DNA of 64,000 nt from the NCBI GenBank assembly GCA_015178975.1, contig WHVD01000048.1:372001-436000 (forward strand), read 5' to 3'. The notes under the pieces were generated by a model. The model was not told the DNA's origin and searched no databases. It saw only the letters and a list, made by a program, of their open reading frames with translations. Source of the DNA: Hysterangium stoloniferum (taxonomy: Eukaryota > Basidiomycota > Agaricomycetes > Hysterangiales > Hysterangiaceae). The translations under genes were made by a program, and so were the position numbers. Of the stretch, positions 22,441 through 33,579 are shown piece by piece (within the stretch, counting starts at the first letter, position 1; each line of letters begins with the position of its first letter).

Positions 22441-23100
22441 CTGACATAGAGCCTCCTCTTACCCCCTTGCTTACATCTTAACAGTATATTAGAACTCAAC
22501 CTCATAAACTGTTTCCCTCTAGTCATGGGTAATCAAAACCCTCTGAAAACAAGACAAGATGCAATCAGAAGGGTTACCCTTTATACTACTGATTGGCAAT
22601 TTGTAGGATCACCATTAATGACACTTCCCAAATACACATTGAATGTGTGGACCCCCACAAGCTCACCCAGACCCCTTCTGGTACCTCTGAGTATTGGTGG
22701 TAGTCTTTTTAGACACACTCCACCTCCTTCTTCATTGATCCATGCAGTACCCAACAGCCTGCATGACAGTAGTCATCCCAGCAGTGGCCCACCCAGCTCT
22801 CATCACAGCTTCAATGGTGGACCTCTGAGTTCACATCATAATAGTTTCAGTGGTGGACTCCAGGTTCCCATCACAGTTCTTTCCAAGGTTTTGGTGGCAG
22901 ACCACTGAGTTCCCACCACAGTTCACATTACAGCTCTCGCCACAGTAGTCATGGGAGGATAGTCACAATTCATTGAATATACAAAATTTTATGAAAAGTC
23001 CTCATATTTTCAAGTGAGACTATTTCCCCTAGCTCTGACTACATGTTTTAGGAGCTTATATTTCATTAACCCAAAACTTCATCTTTAAGACTTGTATACT

Positions 23101-23376
23101 CTTTTAAAATATGCACAAATGTCATGGTTGAACAAAATTATTTGGGTTGTCACCTAATCTTTGGGATAAGATGTATTCTCTAGTATCTCTGTGACTTTTA
23201 AAATATCCACAAACATCATAGTTAAACAAGATTATCTGGGTTGTCACCTAATCTTTGGGATAAGATGTATTCTCTAGTATCTCTGTGACTTTTAAAATAT
23301 TCACAAACATCATAGTTAAACAAGATTATCTGGGTTGTCACCTAATCTTTGGGATAAGATGTATTCTCTAGTATAT
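23101..23376. repeat. Three tandem units of about 94 bp
   Basis: The phrase GGGTTGTCACCTAATCTTTG starts at 23143, 23238 and 23332. The second and third units are almost identical; the first is more diverged. Confidence 0.85.
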
Positions 23377-23462
23377 TATGCAAACTTTCAAATATAGTTC
23401 ATATAATTTAAATTTATTTGGCTTAGAAGGTTAACCAGAACTATCTGGCCAACCAATCCATG

Positions 23463-23665
23463 TTGTGGAATTTATCCCCAAAAGGATAATCTATATATGT
23501 TTGTTTTACTAACTTTTGTCAGATACAAGATTAATATTAATATTTCCTTATTCTCCAGAATGTCATCTGATAGACTGAATTTGATTAAATATTAATTCTA
23601 CAACAAACAATATATATATATATATTTAGTGGATAAATAACTTTTAAAGTTTTGGGTTATCCTCC
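23463..23665. repeat. Dispersed ~200 bp repeat Y, copy 2
   Basis: Same orientation and ends as 19532-19734 (TTGTGGAATTTATCCCC to GGGTTATCCTCC), with a TA microsatellite inside. Confidence 0.65.
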
Positions 23666-24300
23666 ATGGTGGCTGTTAGAATCCCCATCATTTCAGGCCC
23701 CCATGAGCTGTTTTTAGTCTTGTAATCCTCCATCATCCTACTATAGTACCCTACTCATGGTAGCACCACTTGCAATGCCCCCAACACTTGTTTCATTGTA
23801 TCCCAGCACCTTAACCTTCTGTCCCATCTCCATTCCACTTGCTCCCCCATCACTGCTCCATGTATATATCTCATTTTCCACCTCACACCTTTTTAGTATA
23901 CTTGCTATATTGTATTTAGTCTTGTTTACATCTCCATTTCCTTCTCCCACTTCTTTCTGACCTATCATCACTCTCACTTCTCTAATCCATCCAATCATCC
24001 ATCTCTCTGTAGTATAAAGTTCTCTGATGTATTCTAAGTTTCCTTAGTTCAAAAATCAAATGAGATTAATCCCTTCTAGTCCTCAGTCCTATTACTCCCA
24101 TTCTAATACCCTCAAAGGTGTCTTTGGCAAGCCATGACCCTTTACCTCATGACTCTTAGTAATTCAGCCCTCCAGTCAATTTAGCTAAGTGTTGATCTCT
24201 TCCTCTATCATACTATCTGCTCTGTTTGAAATACTGGAGCACCCTAACAGTTTGTACAAGGATGCAAGACATAATTTGAAGCCAAGCTCCCTAGCTCACA

Positions 24301-25800
24301 TCATAGTTCTCACCACTCTGGCAACAGCTCAGCAGGTGCCTCTCATGGTTCCATCTTGATTCCTGAACTTAGCAATAGAACAGCACTCAAAGGACTCATG
24401 GCCTCTCTGAAAAAACAACTATAGGAAGGCCACCTGGCATGCCAAGGTTAATGACCCTGACATTTTTCATAGAACTGACACTGCAAAATTGCAACCATTC
24501 CTTATGCAATGCAATTTGAACTTCAATAACCATCCTGACAAATTTGCCACTGACAGAAGCAAGAATATATTCACCTTATCATTTCTTTGGGGCACTGCCA
24601 TGAATTGGTTCGAACCTGCACTCAACAACCTTGAAGATTACCAACCTGGCTGGCTAAATAATTACTCATATTTTATTACAGAGTTCAGACATATTTTGGC
24701 CCTCACAATGCTGTTGGCAATGCCAAAGCCACTCTAGCCAACATTAAAATGAAGGACAGCCAGCAGATCACTGAATACATCTTGTCAATTGGGGCAATTC
24801 TGCCCTATCCCATAGGTTCTATTCTGGCTCCCATCCTGTCTTGAGGACAATATCTGTTGAGGTGACAGCAAGCCAACTACTCTCATTGATATGTGCATCA
24901 AGGCTCCACTATTTAGGAGTGGCATGCCAAAATCACTTGTGAAACATCCTTGGACCACCCAACAAAAGGTGCCCAAGATAAAAAAGCAGCAACCACATCT
25001 ATTGGAAATACCACCAACTCTGGCAACCACTCCAGTCCAAGAAGAAAAATAGCACAGGACAGACTTGACTTCTAACAATGCTGCAACCTCTAGCAACAAC
25101 TCCAGTACCTCCATGGCCAAGCCCAAAGACAATTTGAGCTCAAATATTGGCCCCAGATGATAAGCTAACACCTAAAGAAAGGCAGCAATAAAAGGACAAT
25201 GACATCTGCCTTTGGTTCAGCAAACCTGGTCACATGGTAAACAAGTTCCCATTTAACAACACAACCAACAATCTCCTTCTCTTCAGCTTGGCCAGGGAGT
25301 GGAGGATCCACTGGCCACCCATCTTTATGTTCTTTTGGACACTCTACCAGTTTCAGTGCCCCACACATGCAAACTAACTTTAGAGCTCCACTGAACACCC
25401 CTCAGTCTGGTGCATCTGTGCATGTAACTAACCTTCTTAGAAGCAACTGTTGAATAGGACGGCATCCCAATGAAATCTAGCAACTTCATGGAATTCTCAG
25501 TAAACAGCATGCTGAACCCTTCAGATACCAGCAAGTCCACATATTCTCCACCTCTTAGTTCTCACTTGTGTTTTCATTTTCAGCACACCATCTTTTGGCT
25601 AGATGATGGGATGTCTGCCTTAAGAGGGGACCAGCGATCATGCACCTGTCAATTGGCATATTGGACCCCTGATGCATACCAACCACTTGTCTATTCTCAA
25701 CTACCCTATGAGCAGTTGGACCACTGATTGACTCAAAACTTGAGTAACCTTGCCTTGATGGCAATACCTTTGCTTTGTTTTCTTTTAGATCCTCATTCAA
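24301..25800 (+). pseudogene. Ty3/gypsy gag remnant (element 2 or a third copy)
   Basis: The frame 24489-24737 shows the gag core (PFLMQCNLNFNNHPDKFA, TLSFLWGTAMNWFEPAL) followed by YQPGWLNNYSYFITEF. The next 500 bp continue in other frames with KMKDSQQI, and a zinc-knuckle-like CLWFSKPGHMVNK is coded near 25206-25245. Stops and frameshifts are frequent. Beyond 25300 I can follow no domain. Confidence 0.7.
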
Positions 25801-27350
25801 ACCTCCAATTTACCTTTTAGACTCATTATCATTACTCTCTGCTTGCCCTATGTCTCTTTTGCTCTTCTAGCCTGTCTTTTAGCCCCCTGTGGCACACCTC
25901 AAGACACTAGGCTCTTGAGTACACCATACTTGAAGACAATTATGAGGAGCAAATCTGGAGGCTTTTTGCCATTCGCGGAAGCATTTTTGACGCCGTGGGA
26001 GTATTTTGGCACCACGGGAGCATTGTGTGATGCCATGTGACGCCCGCGGGAGCTTTTTCGTGACTTTTGTGACACTTTTGTGATGCGTGGGAACATTCTG
26101 CACCATAGCCGTGGGAAGCCCGGAAGCACTGCAAAGCCTTGAGGCTGCGACACTTTCTCCTTTCCTCTCTCCCTCCCCCAGCTTGGTGTTCCTTAAATTG
26201 TGAGGGGTTGCTCTTTGGAATATTTCTCAAGGGATTTGGGCCCATACAAAGGTGTGTTGAGGCCTCTATTTAATTCTATTAAATTTCGCTTTTTTAATAA
26301 TTAAATATATTATTCTGCAGTTAGAGTCTGGCTATCCACTGGCCCTGGACCTCCCATATTGAACAGTTATTATCTCTGAAGCTTTCCTCAACTCCACAGA
26401 AAATATAAAAGGTGTGGTGAGCTCCTATCTATTATTATTTAATTTTCGCTTTTTTTAATGATTAAATAATTTATTTGCAGTCAAATTACTCTTTCCCAGG
26501 TGTTCATCTCATTGGAACACACAATCTGAAGCCTTCCCTATAATATCAGGTATGGTTTGGGGTGTCTGATGCTGTTTTAATTTATTTATGCATTATTCTT
26601 TGCATTTTTGGGCTATTTTAGACCCATTTGTGTGAATTCCTTTTCCCTGGGACTCTCCACTGCTTTTTTGACTCCTCTCTGTGAGTATAAGTGGAGTATT
26701 GAAGGTGAGTCCTGTCCCTCTAATTAACCTTACCTTTTTTTGCTCAAATATTATTCATACAGTGAAATTGACCCTCTATTCTGTGCCTTTTTGCCTTGAT
26801 TTCTGTTTCTATTCTTGCTGGAAGATATAACATACCTCATGCTGTTAAGAATTATTTATACATTATTTTTCGCGTTTTTGGGCTATTTTAGACCTATTTG
26901 TCTAAATTCCTTTTCCCTGGCACTCTCTACTGCTTTTGTGACTGCTCCCTATAAGTATAAGTGGAGTATTGAAAGTGAGTCCTTTCCCTGTAATTAGTTT
27001 TACCATTTTTTACTTAGATATAATCCATACAGTTAAAATTGACCTCCCATTCTGTGGCCTTTGGCTTTATTGCTATTTCTATCCCTCCTGTGACCCTGTG
27101 AGATACAAAACAACTCCAGGTTAGTATTGATACCTTCTCTGATGCTGTAAAGATTTATTCATAATTTAATTTTCACATTTTTGACTTATTTTAGCCTAAT
27201 TTACTCCAATTTTCTATCCCTCCTCTGTTCTCCCTTTCTTGCCAGGGTTTCTGTCTCTGTTGCTACTGCTGACATTGCTGTATTATTATGGCTCAAACAC
27301 CTGAGTGTAATAGGGAGGAGGAGTGAAGGCAGCATAGAGCACAATTACAA
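25801..27350. other. Non-coding lead-in to the Helitron; degenerate repeats
   Basis: 25950-26130 is a GC-rich patch of degenerate units built on GTGGGAGC and TTTTGTGAC. From 26270 the sequence is AT-rich. A block with CATTTTTGGGCTATTTTAGA and CCTTTTCCCTGG occurs at about 26576-26730 and again at 26866-27010, a ~290 bp tandem duplication, with a faint third copy near 27150. The true 5' end of the Helitron may lie here but I cannot place it. Confidence 0.5.
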
Positions 27351-28950
27351 ATGACATCTCCATCTGATCGTCATCGGCGTTTAGCTGTAAATTCTAATAT
27401 ACCACTCCCTCCTCAACCATTTGGAGATCTTCCTGTTGGTAGAGGTCAACCTGATAATCCATTTTTGGTTGCTCAGCCAGGTGGCTCTGCTGCAAGTGGT
27501 TCTGCTGCAGGTGGTTCTGCTACAAGTGGCTCTACTGCAAGTGGCTCTGCTGCAAGTGGCTCTGCTGCAAATGGCTCTGCTCCAGTTGGCTCTGATGCAA
27601 CGACTGACTTGCTTAATCAGTATAGAGATTTGCCACCATTACTACCTGTTTGGCAGAGGCAGAGGCGTGGAAAAGGAAAAGCAGCTACTCAAATGCAGTG
27701 CCAATTTTGCAGGTAGCACCACATATACAGTAGGGTCATCACCCAGCAAATGCACCTATTCAGCCACAGGCACCAGGTCGTACACAAGGCAATGTAGCTG
27801 TAGCTGCTCAACTGCAGCAACCAATTTTGCAATCAGCACCACATACCCAGCATAGTCATCAGCCAGCAAATGTACCTGTTCAACTACAGGCAGTAAATGT
27901 CCAATTAGCACCTGAAGCTGTCCAGCCTGTAGTTGGCTCTGCTGCAGTAGCTGCTCTGTATGCTCAGTATGATGCTTTACCACCATTACACCAACCTGCT
28001 CAACTGCATCCACCAGTTTTACAGTCAGTACCATATGCACAGCATGGTCATCAACCAGGACATGTACCTGCACCAGTACAGCAAAGTCATCCATCTGCAC
28101 TACTGCAACATAGATATGCATCCATTAATGCAGTTCCACAAGTCCAGGCACAGCTACCTATTTTGCAGTTAGCAGCACTACAGCATCACCATCCACAGCA
28201 ACAACAACCTATTTTGCAGTGGGCACCACCACAGCTTTACCATCCACCTGGACATCCAGCCCCACAACCTCAGGTACAGGTACCCATTTTGCAGTTAGCA
28301 CCACCACAGCATAACCATCCAGGTGGAAATCCAGTTCCACAACAACAACCACCTATTGTAGAATGGGCACCACCACACCTTCACCATCCACCTGAAAATC
28401 CAGTTCTACAACAGCTACAGCTACAGTTAGCCCCACCTCCAGCTATTCCTCCACCTCCAGCTATTCCTCCACCTCCAGCTATTCCTCCACCTCCAGCTAT
28501 TCCTCCACCTCCAGCTATTCCTCCACCTCCAGCTATTCCTCCACCTCCAGCTATTCCTCCACCTCCAGCTATTCCCCCACCTCCAGCCATTTTACAGCCT
28601 GCAGCTATGCCTCCACCTCCACTTCCTATTCTACAATTACCTATTGGACGGCAACCAGTTGTAGAAGACAGATTTCTAAGACATGACTTGGGACAGATGA
28701 ATATACAGTGTCCTGACTGTGGAGCTTTACACTGGATGGATGAGCGTATCTCAAATACCTCAAAGACACATCCAAAATTTGGCAAATATTGCAAGTGAGG
28801 AAAGGTGGCCCTTCCAATACTTGAGCCAGTCCCTCACACTTTAAGATCTCTCCTGGAGGGTAATACAGACAACAGCAGGGAATTTCTCAAGAATATTTGT
28901 GCCTATAATAATGCATTTGCATTTACATCACTCGGGTGTCAATTTGGATG
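27351..28950 (+). pseudogene. Helitron protein, N-terminal low-complexity and zinc-ribbon-like part (broken)
   Basis: A first frame (27351-27716) opens MTSPSDRHRRLAVNSN and carries 5-residue GSAAS repeats. After a frame change, 27827-28798 is rich in Gln, His and Pro, has nine tandem PPPAIP units, and ends in CPDCGALHWMDERISNTSK. This cysteine block and the stretch after it normally precede the Rep domain of fungal Helitrons. A TGA at 28796-28798 interrupts it where the family continues GKVALP, and a frame change near 28935 joins it to the Rep frame. Confidence 0.75.
28433..28592 (+). repeat. Nine tandem 18 bp units coding PPPAIP
   Basis: Perfect or near-perfect copies of CCACCTCCAGCTATTCCT in frame with the Helitron N-terminal protein; only the last copies vary (CCC, GCC). 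Confidence 0.92.
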
Positions 28951-31092
28951 AGTCTGTCTTGCAGGGTGGTGGTGGCCCATATGTCTTCAAAATCCATGGT
29001 GAATTGTATCACCAGCATGGTTCCTTGATTCCTTACACAGAAGGTGTATCACATAGTTATGCTCAGCTTTACATCCATGATCCTGCATTGGCACAGGAGG
29101 ATGGACTGATGCAGGAATTGCAGCAAAGGCAGAATCATAGGGCAAATCGAAGCCTAAACAACCAAACCTTTTCTGACTTGCAGGATATGATGGAGCAATA
29201 TAATCCCTGTATAGAACTCTATCACCAGGCACATGAGCGATTGAGGACACAGGCAGAGACTCCAAGGTTACATGTCAGGCTGAGCTACAAAGCTTTTAAT
29301 GATCCCAGATGGTACAACCTTCCAACCGGTGATGAACTTGCAATCATTCTCCCTGGAGATGGTGATACAGGTCGTGGTGACCCAAGGGATATTATTGTTC
29401 AGAGGAGAGGGGGCCAGTTCCATCATGTGCATGATGCACAAGCCATTTATACACCCCTTCATTATGTCATGCTCTTTTCCAGGGGTGAGCATGGTTGGTC
29501 ATGGGACATTCCCTATGCAAATCAAAATTGGCAGCCCCAGCCTGGACAGCAGGATGAAGAAGGTGAAGAAGAAGATAAAAGTCAGAAAGTGACCCAATGT
29601 GAATATTATGCCTATCGCCTATTTCCCAGAGCATATGAAGCCATGACCCTTTTTCATGCACAAAAGTTATTCCAGCAGTATATTGTCAATGCTTGGGCAG
29701 TAACAGAGCAGTGCAGATTGAGATTTCTCAGGGATAATCAACCAAGGCTATGTGCAGAACTCTACAACCAGGTGGTTGATGCATTTACAAATCAGGATGT
29801 CAACATGGATGCCAATAGTATTGGCCAAAGGGTCATACTCCCTTCTACATTTACTGGCAGTTCAAGAGATATGAGACAAAGTCTACAAAATTCATTTGCA
29901 ATTGCGCGCAAGTATGGCAATGCCAGCTGCTTCATTACCATGACTGCTAATCCCAGGTGGAAAGAGGTTACTGATGAATTGCTTCCTGGACAGACTGCTG
30001 CTGATCATCCTAATTTGGTCTCCTGTGTCTTTGCTACCAAGAAGGCTAAGCTGCTCAAGATGATCACAGAGGACCACATCTTTGGTAGAACAGTAGCACA
30101 TCCATGTCATTGAATTCCAAAAGTGGGGTCTTCCACACATGCACTGCCTCATATGGTTTGATGACCAGAATAAGCCAAGGACATCAGAAGATGTTGACTC
30201 ATTTGTTTCTGCCTGTTTTCCAGATCCTGAAACACATCCCAGACTATTTAATTTAGTAGAACAACTCATGACCCATGGCCCCTGTGGAGCTCCAAATGCT
30301 GCCTGTATGGTTGATAAGAAGTGCAGTAAATACTTTCCAAAGGATTGGTGTGAAGCCACCATTGTCAATGAGGAAGGCTATCCAACATATACTCGCCCCA
30401 ACAATGGAAGGGTTTATGAAACTCCCAAGTTTACATATGACAACAGACATGTTGTCCCTTACTCCCCTATTTTGATTCTTATCTTTGAATGCCACATCAA
30501 TGTAGAGTTGACCTTTACCAATAGGTCAATGAAGTACATGCATAAATACTGTTACAAGGGCCATGATTGCACAACTATGGAATTTGGAACAACACCAGAT
30601 GAGATTCAACAGTACCTTGATGCATGTTATGTCAGTGCACATGAGTCTGTCTGGCAATTAATGTGTAATGAACTCCATACCCAGGTTCCTGCAGTAATGG
30701 CACTTGGGGTCTATCTTCCTGGGGAAAACACTGTACTTTTTGATGGTGATCAAGGTCCTGCTGAGGCTTTACAAAGGGCAGAGTGTTCAGGGACAACTCT
30801 CATGGCTTATTTTGAAGCTAATGCCAAGGGTCTCATTGGTTATAATGGACAGAATGCCCAGGACACATTTTATATGGACTTTCTTGAGTATTTCACATAT
30901 ATACCCAAGAAGAAATCATGGAAGCCACATCAAAGTGGGTTTTCCATAGGGCGCATTCATTTTGTTAACATTGCCAGTGGGGAAAGATTCCACCTCTGTA
31001 CATTGCTCACTGTTGTCAAAGGTGCCACCTCATTTGACAGCTCAGGACCTTTCAGGGTGAGACCTATCCTACATTTAAACAAGCCTGTGTAG
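28899..31092 (+). pseudogene. Helitron Rep (rolling-circle initiator) region, frameshifted
   Basis: Two frames, 28899-30113 and about 30090-31092, together cover the Helitron-like Rep domain. The first contains CEYYAYRLFPR, ILPSTFTGSSRDMRQSLQ and FITMTANPRWKEV. A single-base loss near 30101 breaks the frame just before the HUH site, which is read in the next frame as VIEFQKWGLPHMHCLIWF (histidines at 30136-30144). The tyrosine motif follows (MKYMHKYCYKGHD, about 30528-30566). A second frame change near 31040 leads into the helicase. The two shifts compensate, so the ancestor was one long protein. It nicks and joins single strands during rolling-circle transposition; this copy cannot make it. 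Confidence 0.88.
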
Positions 31093-31100
31093 CACATAGT

Positions 31101-32888
31101 TTGCTTGAAGATGACTGTCAGTGGCACATGTGCCTCACAGAAGCCAGTCGCATAGAGTCTGGGTTTCAACTTCACAGATTGTTTGCTATCATTTTGACCA
31201 TGTCCTCCCCTGCACAACCCCACGAACTCTGGAATGACTTTAAAGCATTTCTTTGTGATGATTTGAAGTTCATACTTCAGCAACAACATGGCATTGTCAA
31301 TCCATCACCACACAGGATTTATGACTTTGGTCTCTATGAGATTGATAAGATCCTCCGCTATTATGGAAAGTCCCTCTCACACTATCCAACCATGCCAAAC
31401 TGCACTGATGTTTGGGATGGGATTGTTGGCAACCATCTCATTAGGGAGCAGTCAGATTATGATGTTGATATTGAGCATGCCAGTGCCCAAGCCAATCTTG
31501 AAAAGTGCAATCCTGAACAGGGAGTTGCCTTTGAGACTATTATGAAGGCAGTGGATGAGGAGCAGCAGGGCAAATTGTTTTTTGTGAATGGTCCAGGTGG
31601 CATTGGCAAGTCCTTTGTATGGAATACTCTGGCACATGCATGTCGTGCCAAGGTCTACATTGTGCTTTGTGTAGCATCTTCTGGAATTGCACCAATGATT
31701 CTCAAGGGTGGTTGCACTTCTCACAGCACATTTTCAATCCCTGTTCCCTGTGAGAAGGCTGCTCTATGTCATATCAAAAAGGGTTCAGAAAAAGCAGAGC
31801 TTATGAAGACGGTCCGACTAATTATCTGAAATGAAGTTCCAATGCAGTCACGTTTCACATGTGAGGCAGTTGACAGAACCCTGAGAGATTTATTAGACAA
31901 GGAGGATCTTCCCTTTGGAAGGATTCCTGTGGCCTGGGGAGGTGATTTCCAGCAGACTTTGCCTGTTGTACCCAAGGGTTCAAAAGAACAGATCATTGGA
32001 CAATGTATCCAGAAATCAGAACTGTGGAAGCATATCAAGGTACTGTTCTTGAAAAAGAATATGTGGATGGACCAGGATGATCCAGACAGTCAACAGTTTT
32101 CTCAGTGGCTATTGGATATAGGCTATGGAAAGGATTTACCTTTGGATCATACAATGGATATCCCTCCTCATATGATCTGTGGTCCAGAAATGTCTGATCT
32201 AATTGCAGAGATATATCCAGACATCCATGTGGATAGAGACCAAAGAGATTGGGAAGATGAAGACTTCTTAGACTGGGCAATTCTGTGTCCAAGGAATTCA
32301 GAAGTAGATGAGATTAATTCAGAACTTCTGAATAAATTCCCTGGAGAGAGTCATGTGTACCATAGTGCTGATACTGCAGAGGGAGATAGTGAGACAGAAA
32401 TGTATCCTGTAGAGTATTTGAACAGCCTGAATTTTGGTGGAATCTCACCAAGTCGACTTGAGGTGAAGCCAGGAGTGCCTTTGATGCTATTATGGAACAT
32501 AGATCCACAGAGGGGGCTTTTCAATGGGACACAATTGCGATTGGTGAAAATGGAAAATCATTTGCTTCAAGTGCAGATCCTAACTGGACCATGTACTGGA
32601 AAAATGGCATTTCTTTCACAGATCAAAATAATTACAAATGATGATCAACTGCCATTTAAACTGCATCGTATTCAGTTTCCAGTGCAGTTAGCATTTGCAA
32701 TGACAATTAACAAGTCACAGGGACAGTCTTTGAAAGTGGTAGGAATAGATTTGAGAATGGCAGTGTTTGGACATGGGCAATTGTATGTGGGACTTTCAAG
32801 GGGAACAAGTTGGAATAGGATAAAAATATTATTAAAAGAGACAAAGAGAACAGCAAATATAGTGTACAAAGATATATTATTAGATTGA
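31101..32888 (+). pseudogene. Helitron Pif1-like helicase, one nonsense codon
   Basis: One frame from 31101 to 32888 interrupted only by TGA at 31827-31829, where the family has Trp before the acidic pair of motif II. Motif I is GPGGIGKSF (about 31589-31615), then SSGIAP, GGDFQQTLPVVPKG (motif III region), LCPRNSEVDEIN, AFAMTINKSQGQS (motif V) and GQLYVGLSRGTS (motif VI). This is the C-terminal SF1B helicase of Helitrons that unwinds DNA during rolling-circle transfer. Apart from the single stop the helicase looks well preserved, so the element was active fairly recently. Confidence 0.9.
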
Positions 32889-32957
32889 AGTTTTAATGTA
32901 TTTATTGTTTTGATTGAATTTTTTTTAATAGTGATTGTATGTAAATACTTAGAAGTG

Positions 32958-33094
32958 CTCAGAAATACTTAAGAGTCATGGATGTGGGGGGGTTTGGGGG
33001 GCTTTGCCCACCAACAAGCCGGAGCCTGCAGCGAAGTTGTGGGGCAGGTCATGAAGTGACCGCCCTGCAGGGTAGCAAGGGTTCCCAGGCTTGT
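32958..33094 (+). repeat. 137 bp candidate Helitron 3' end, copy 1
   Basis: Begins CTCAGAAATACTTAAGAG, contains GGGGGGTTTGGGGGGCTTTG and GAAGTTGTGGGGCAGGTCAT, ends GGCTTGT. It lies 70 bp after the helicase stop and is homologous along its whole length to 36361-36497. Confidence 0.8.
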
Positions 33095-33176
33095 CAAATA
33101 AGTGAAAGGAGCATGGTGGGTCCATGGGTGCTTTTAGGCACTGTGTGAGGGTGCGGAGCGCCTGAATCCTGAGGTG

Positions 33177-33384
33177 TGGGAGAGTGTGACTAAGCTCACC
33201 GGTGCATTAGTGCCTCTAGCTTAGTCAGCATGGGAGCAAATCACCTGTGCCTGTCACCTGCATTCCTGTCATGGGCATTGTGGGAGAGTGTGACTAAGCT
33301 CACCAGTGCATTAGCACCTCTAGCTTAGTCAGCATGGGAGCAAATCACCTGTGCCTGTCACCTGTGTTCCTGTCACAGGCATTG
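33177..33384 (+). repeat. Tandem duplication of a ~104 bp unit with an internal stem
   Basis: Two units, about 33177-33280 and 33281-33384, start GTGGGAGAGTGTGACTAAGC. Each contains GACTAAGCT and AGCTTAGTC about 20 bp apart, a perfect 9 bp inverted repeat. Confidence 0.85.
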
Positions 33385-33579
33385 CCAGGTGTGACGCACC
33401 CACACAGGCACAAACAGGCATGCTGCATTATTTGCACGTGAACAAGCACGGCACACCCACTCCCATTCACCACACACCCATCCATGACACATCCACGATG
33501 CACCCATCCACCATGTACCCATCCACCCACTCCCATCCACTGTACACCCACTCCCATTCATGGTGCACCCTCTCTCTTT

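Larger units (their letters stand above)
22441..24300 (+). mobile_element. Ty3/gypsy element 2: LTR end and heavily decayed leader region
   Basis: The sequence CATCTTAACAGTATATTAGA at about 22482-22501 repeats the LTR/leader junction seen at 20181, and ATGGGTAATCAAAACCC follows as the gag start (22525). A frame 22525-22908 carries a serine/histidine-rich repeat (SSHHSFNGGPLSSHHN) of unknown meaning. A tandem array and repeat Y copy 2 lie inside. I count one CG between 22501 and 22950. Confidence 0.55.

Noticed and set aside
25879..26245. Overlapping antisense ORFs of 75-101 codons
   Set aside because: They arise from a degenerate GC-rich repeat and have no family motif.
27421..27855. 144-codon frame rich in Leu/Val/Gln over the Helitron N-terminal repeats
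   Set aside because: Out-of-frame reading of the GSAAS repeat; the other frame carries the expected Helitron N-terminal features.
28381..28794. 137-codon antisense ORF with GGGGIA repeats
   Set aside because: Complement of the PPPAIP repeat inside the Helitron protein.
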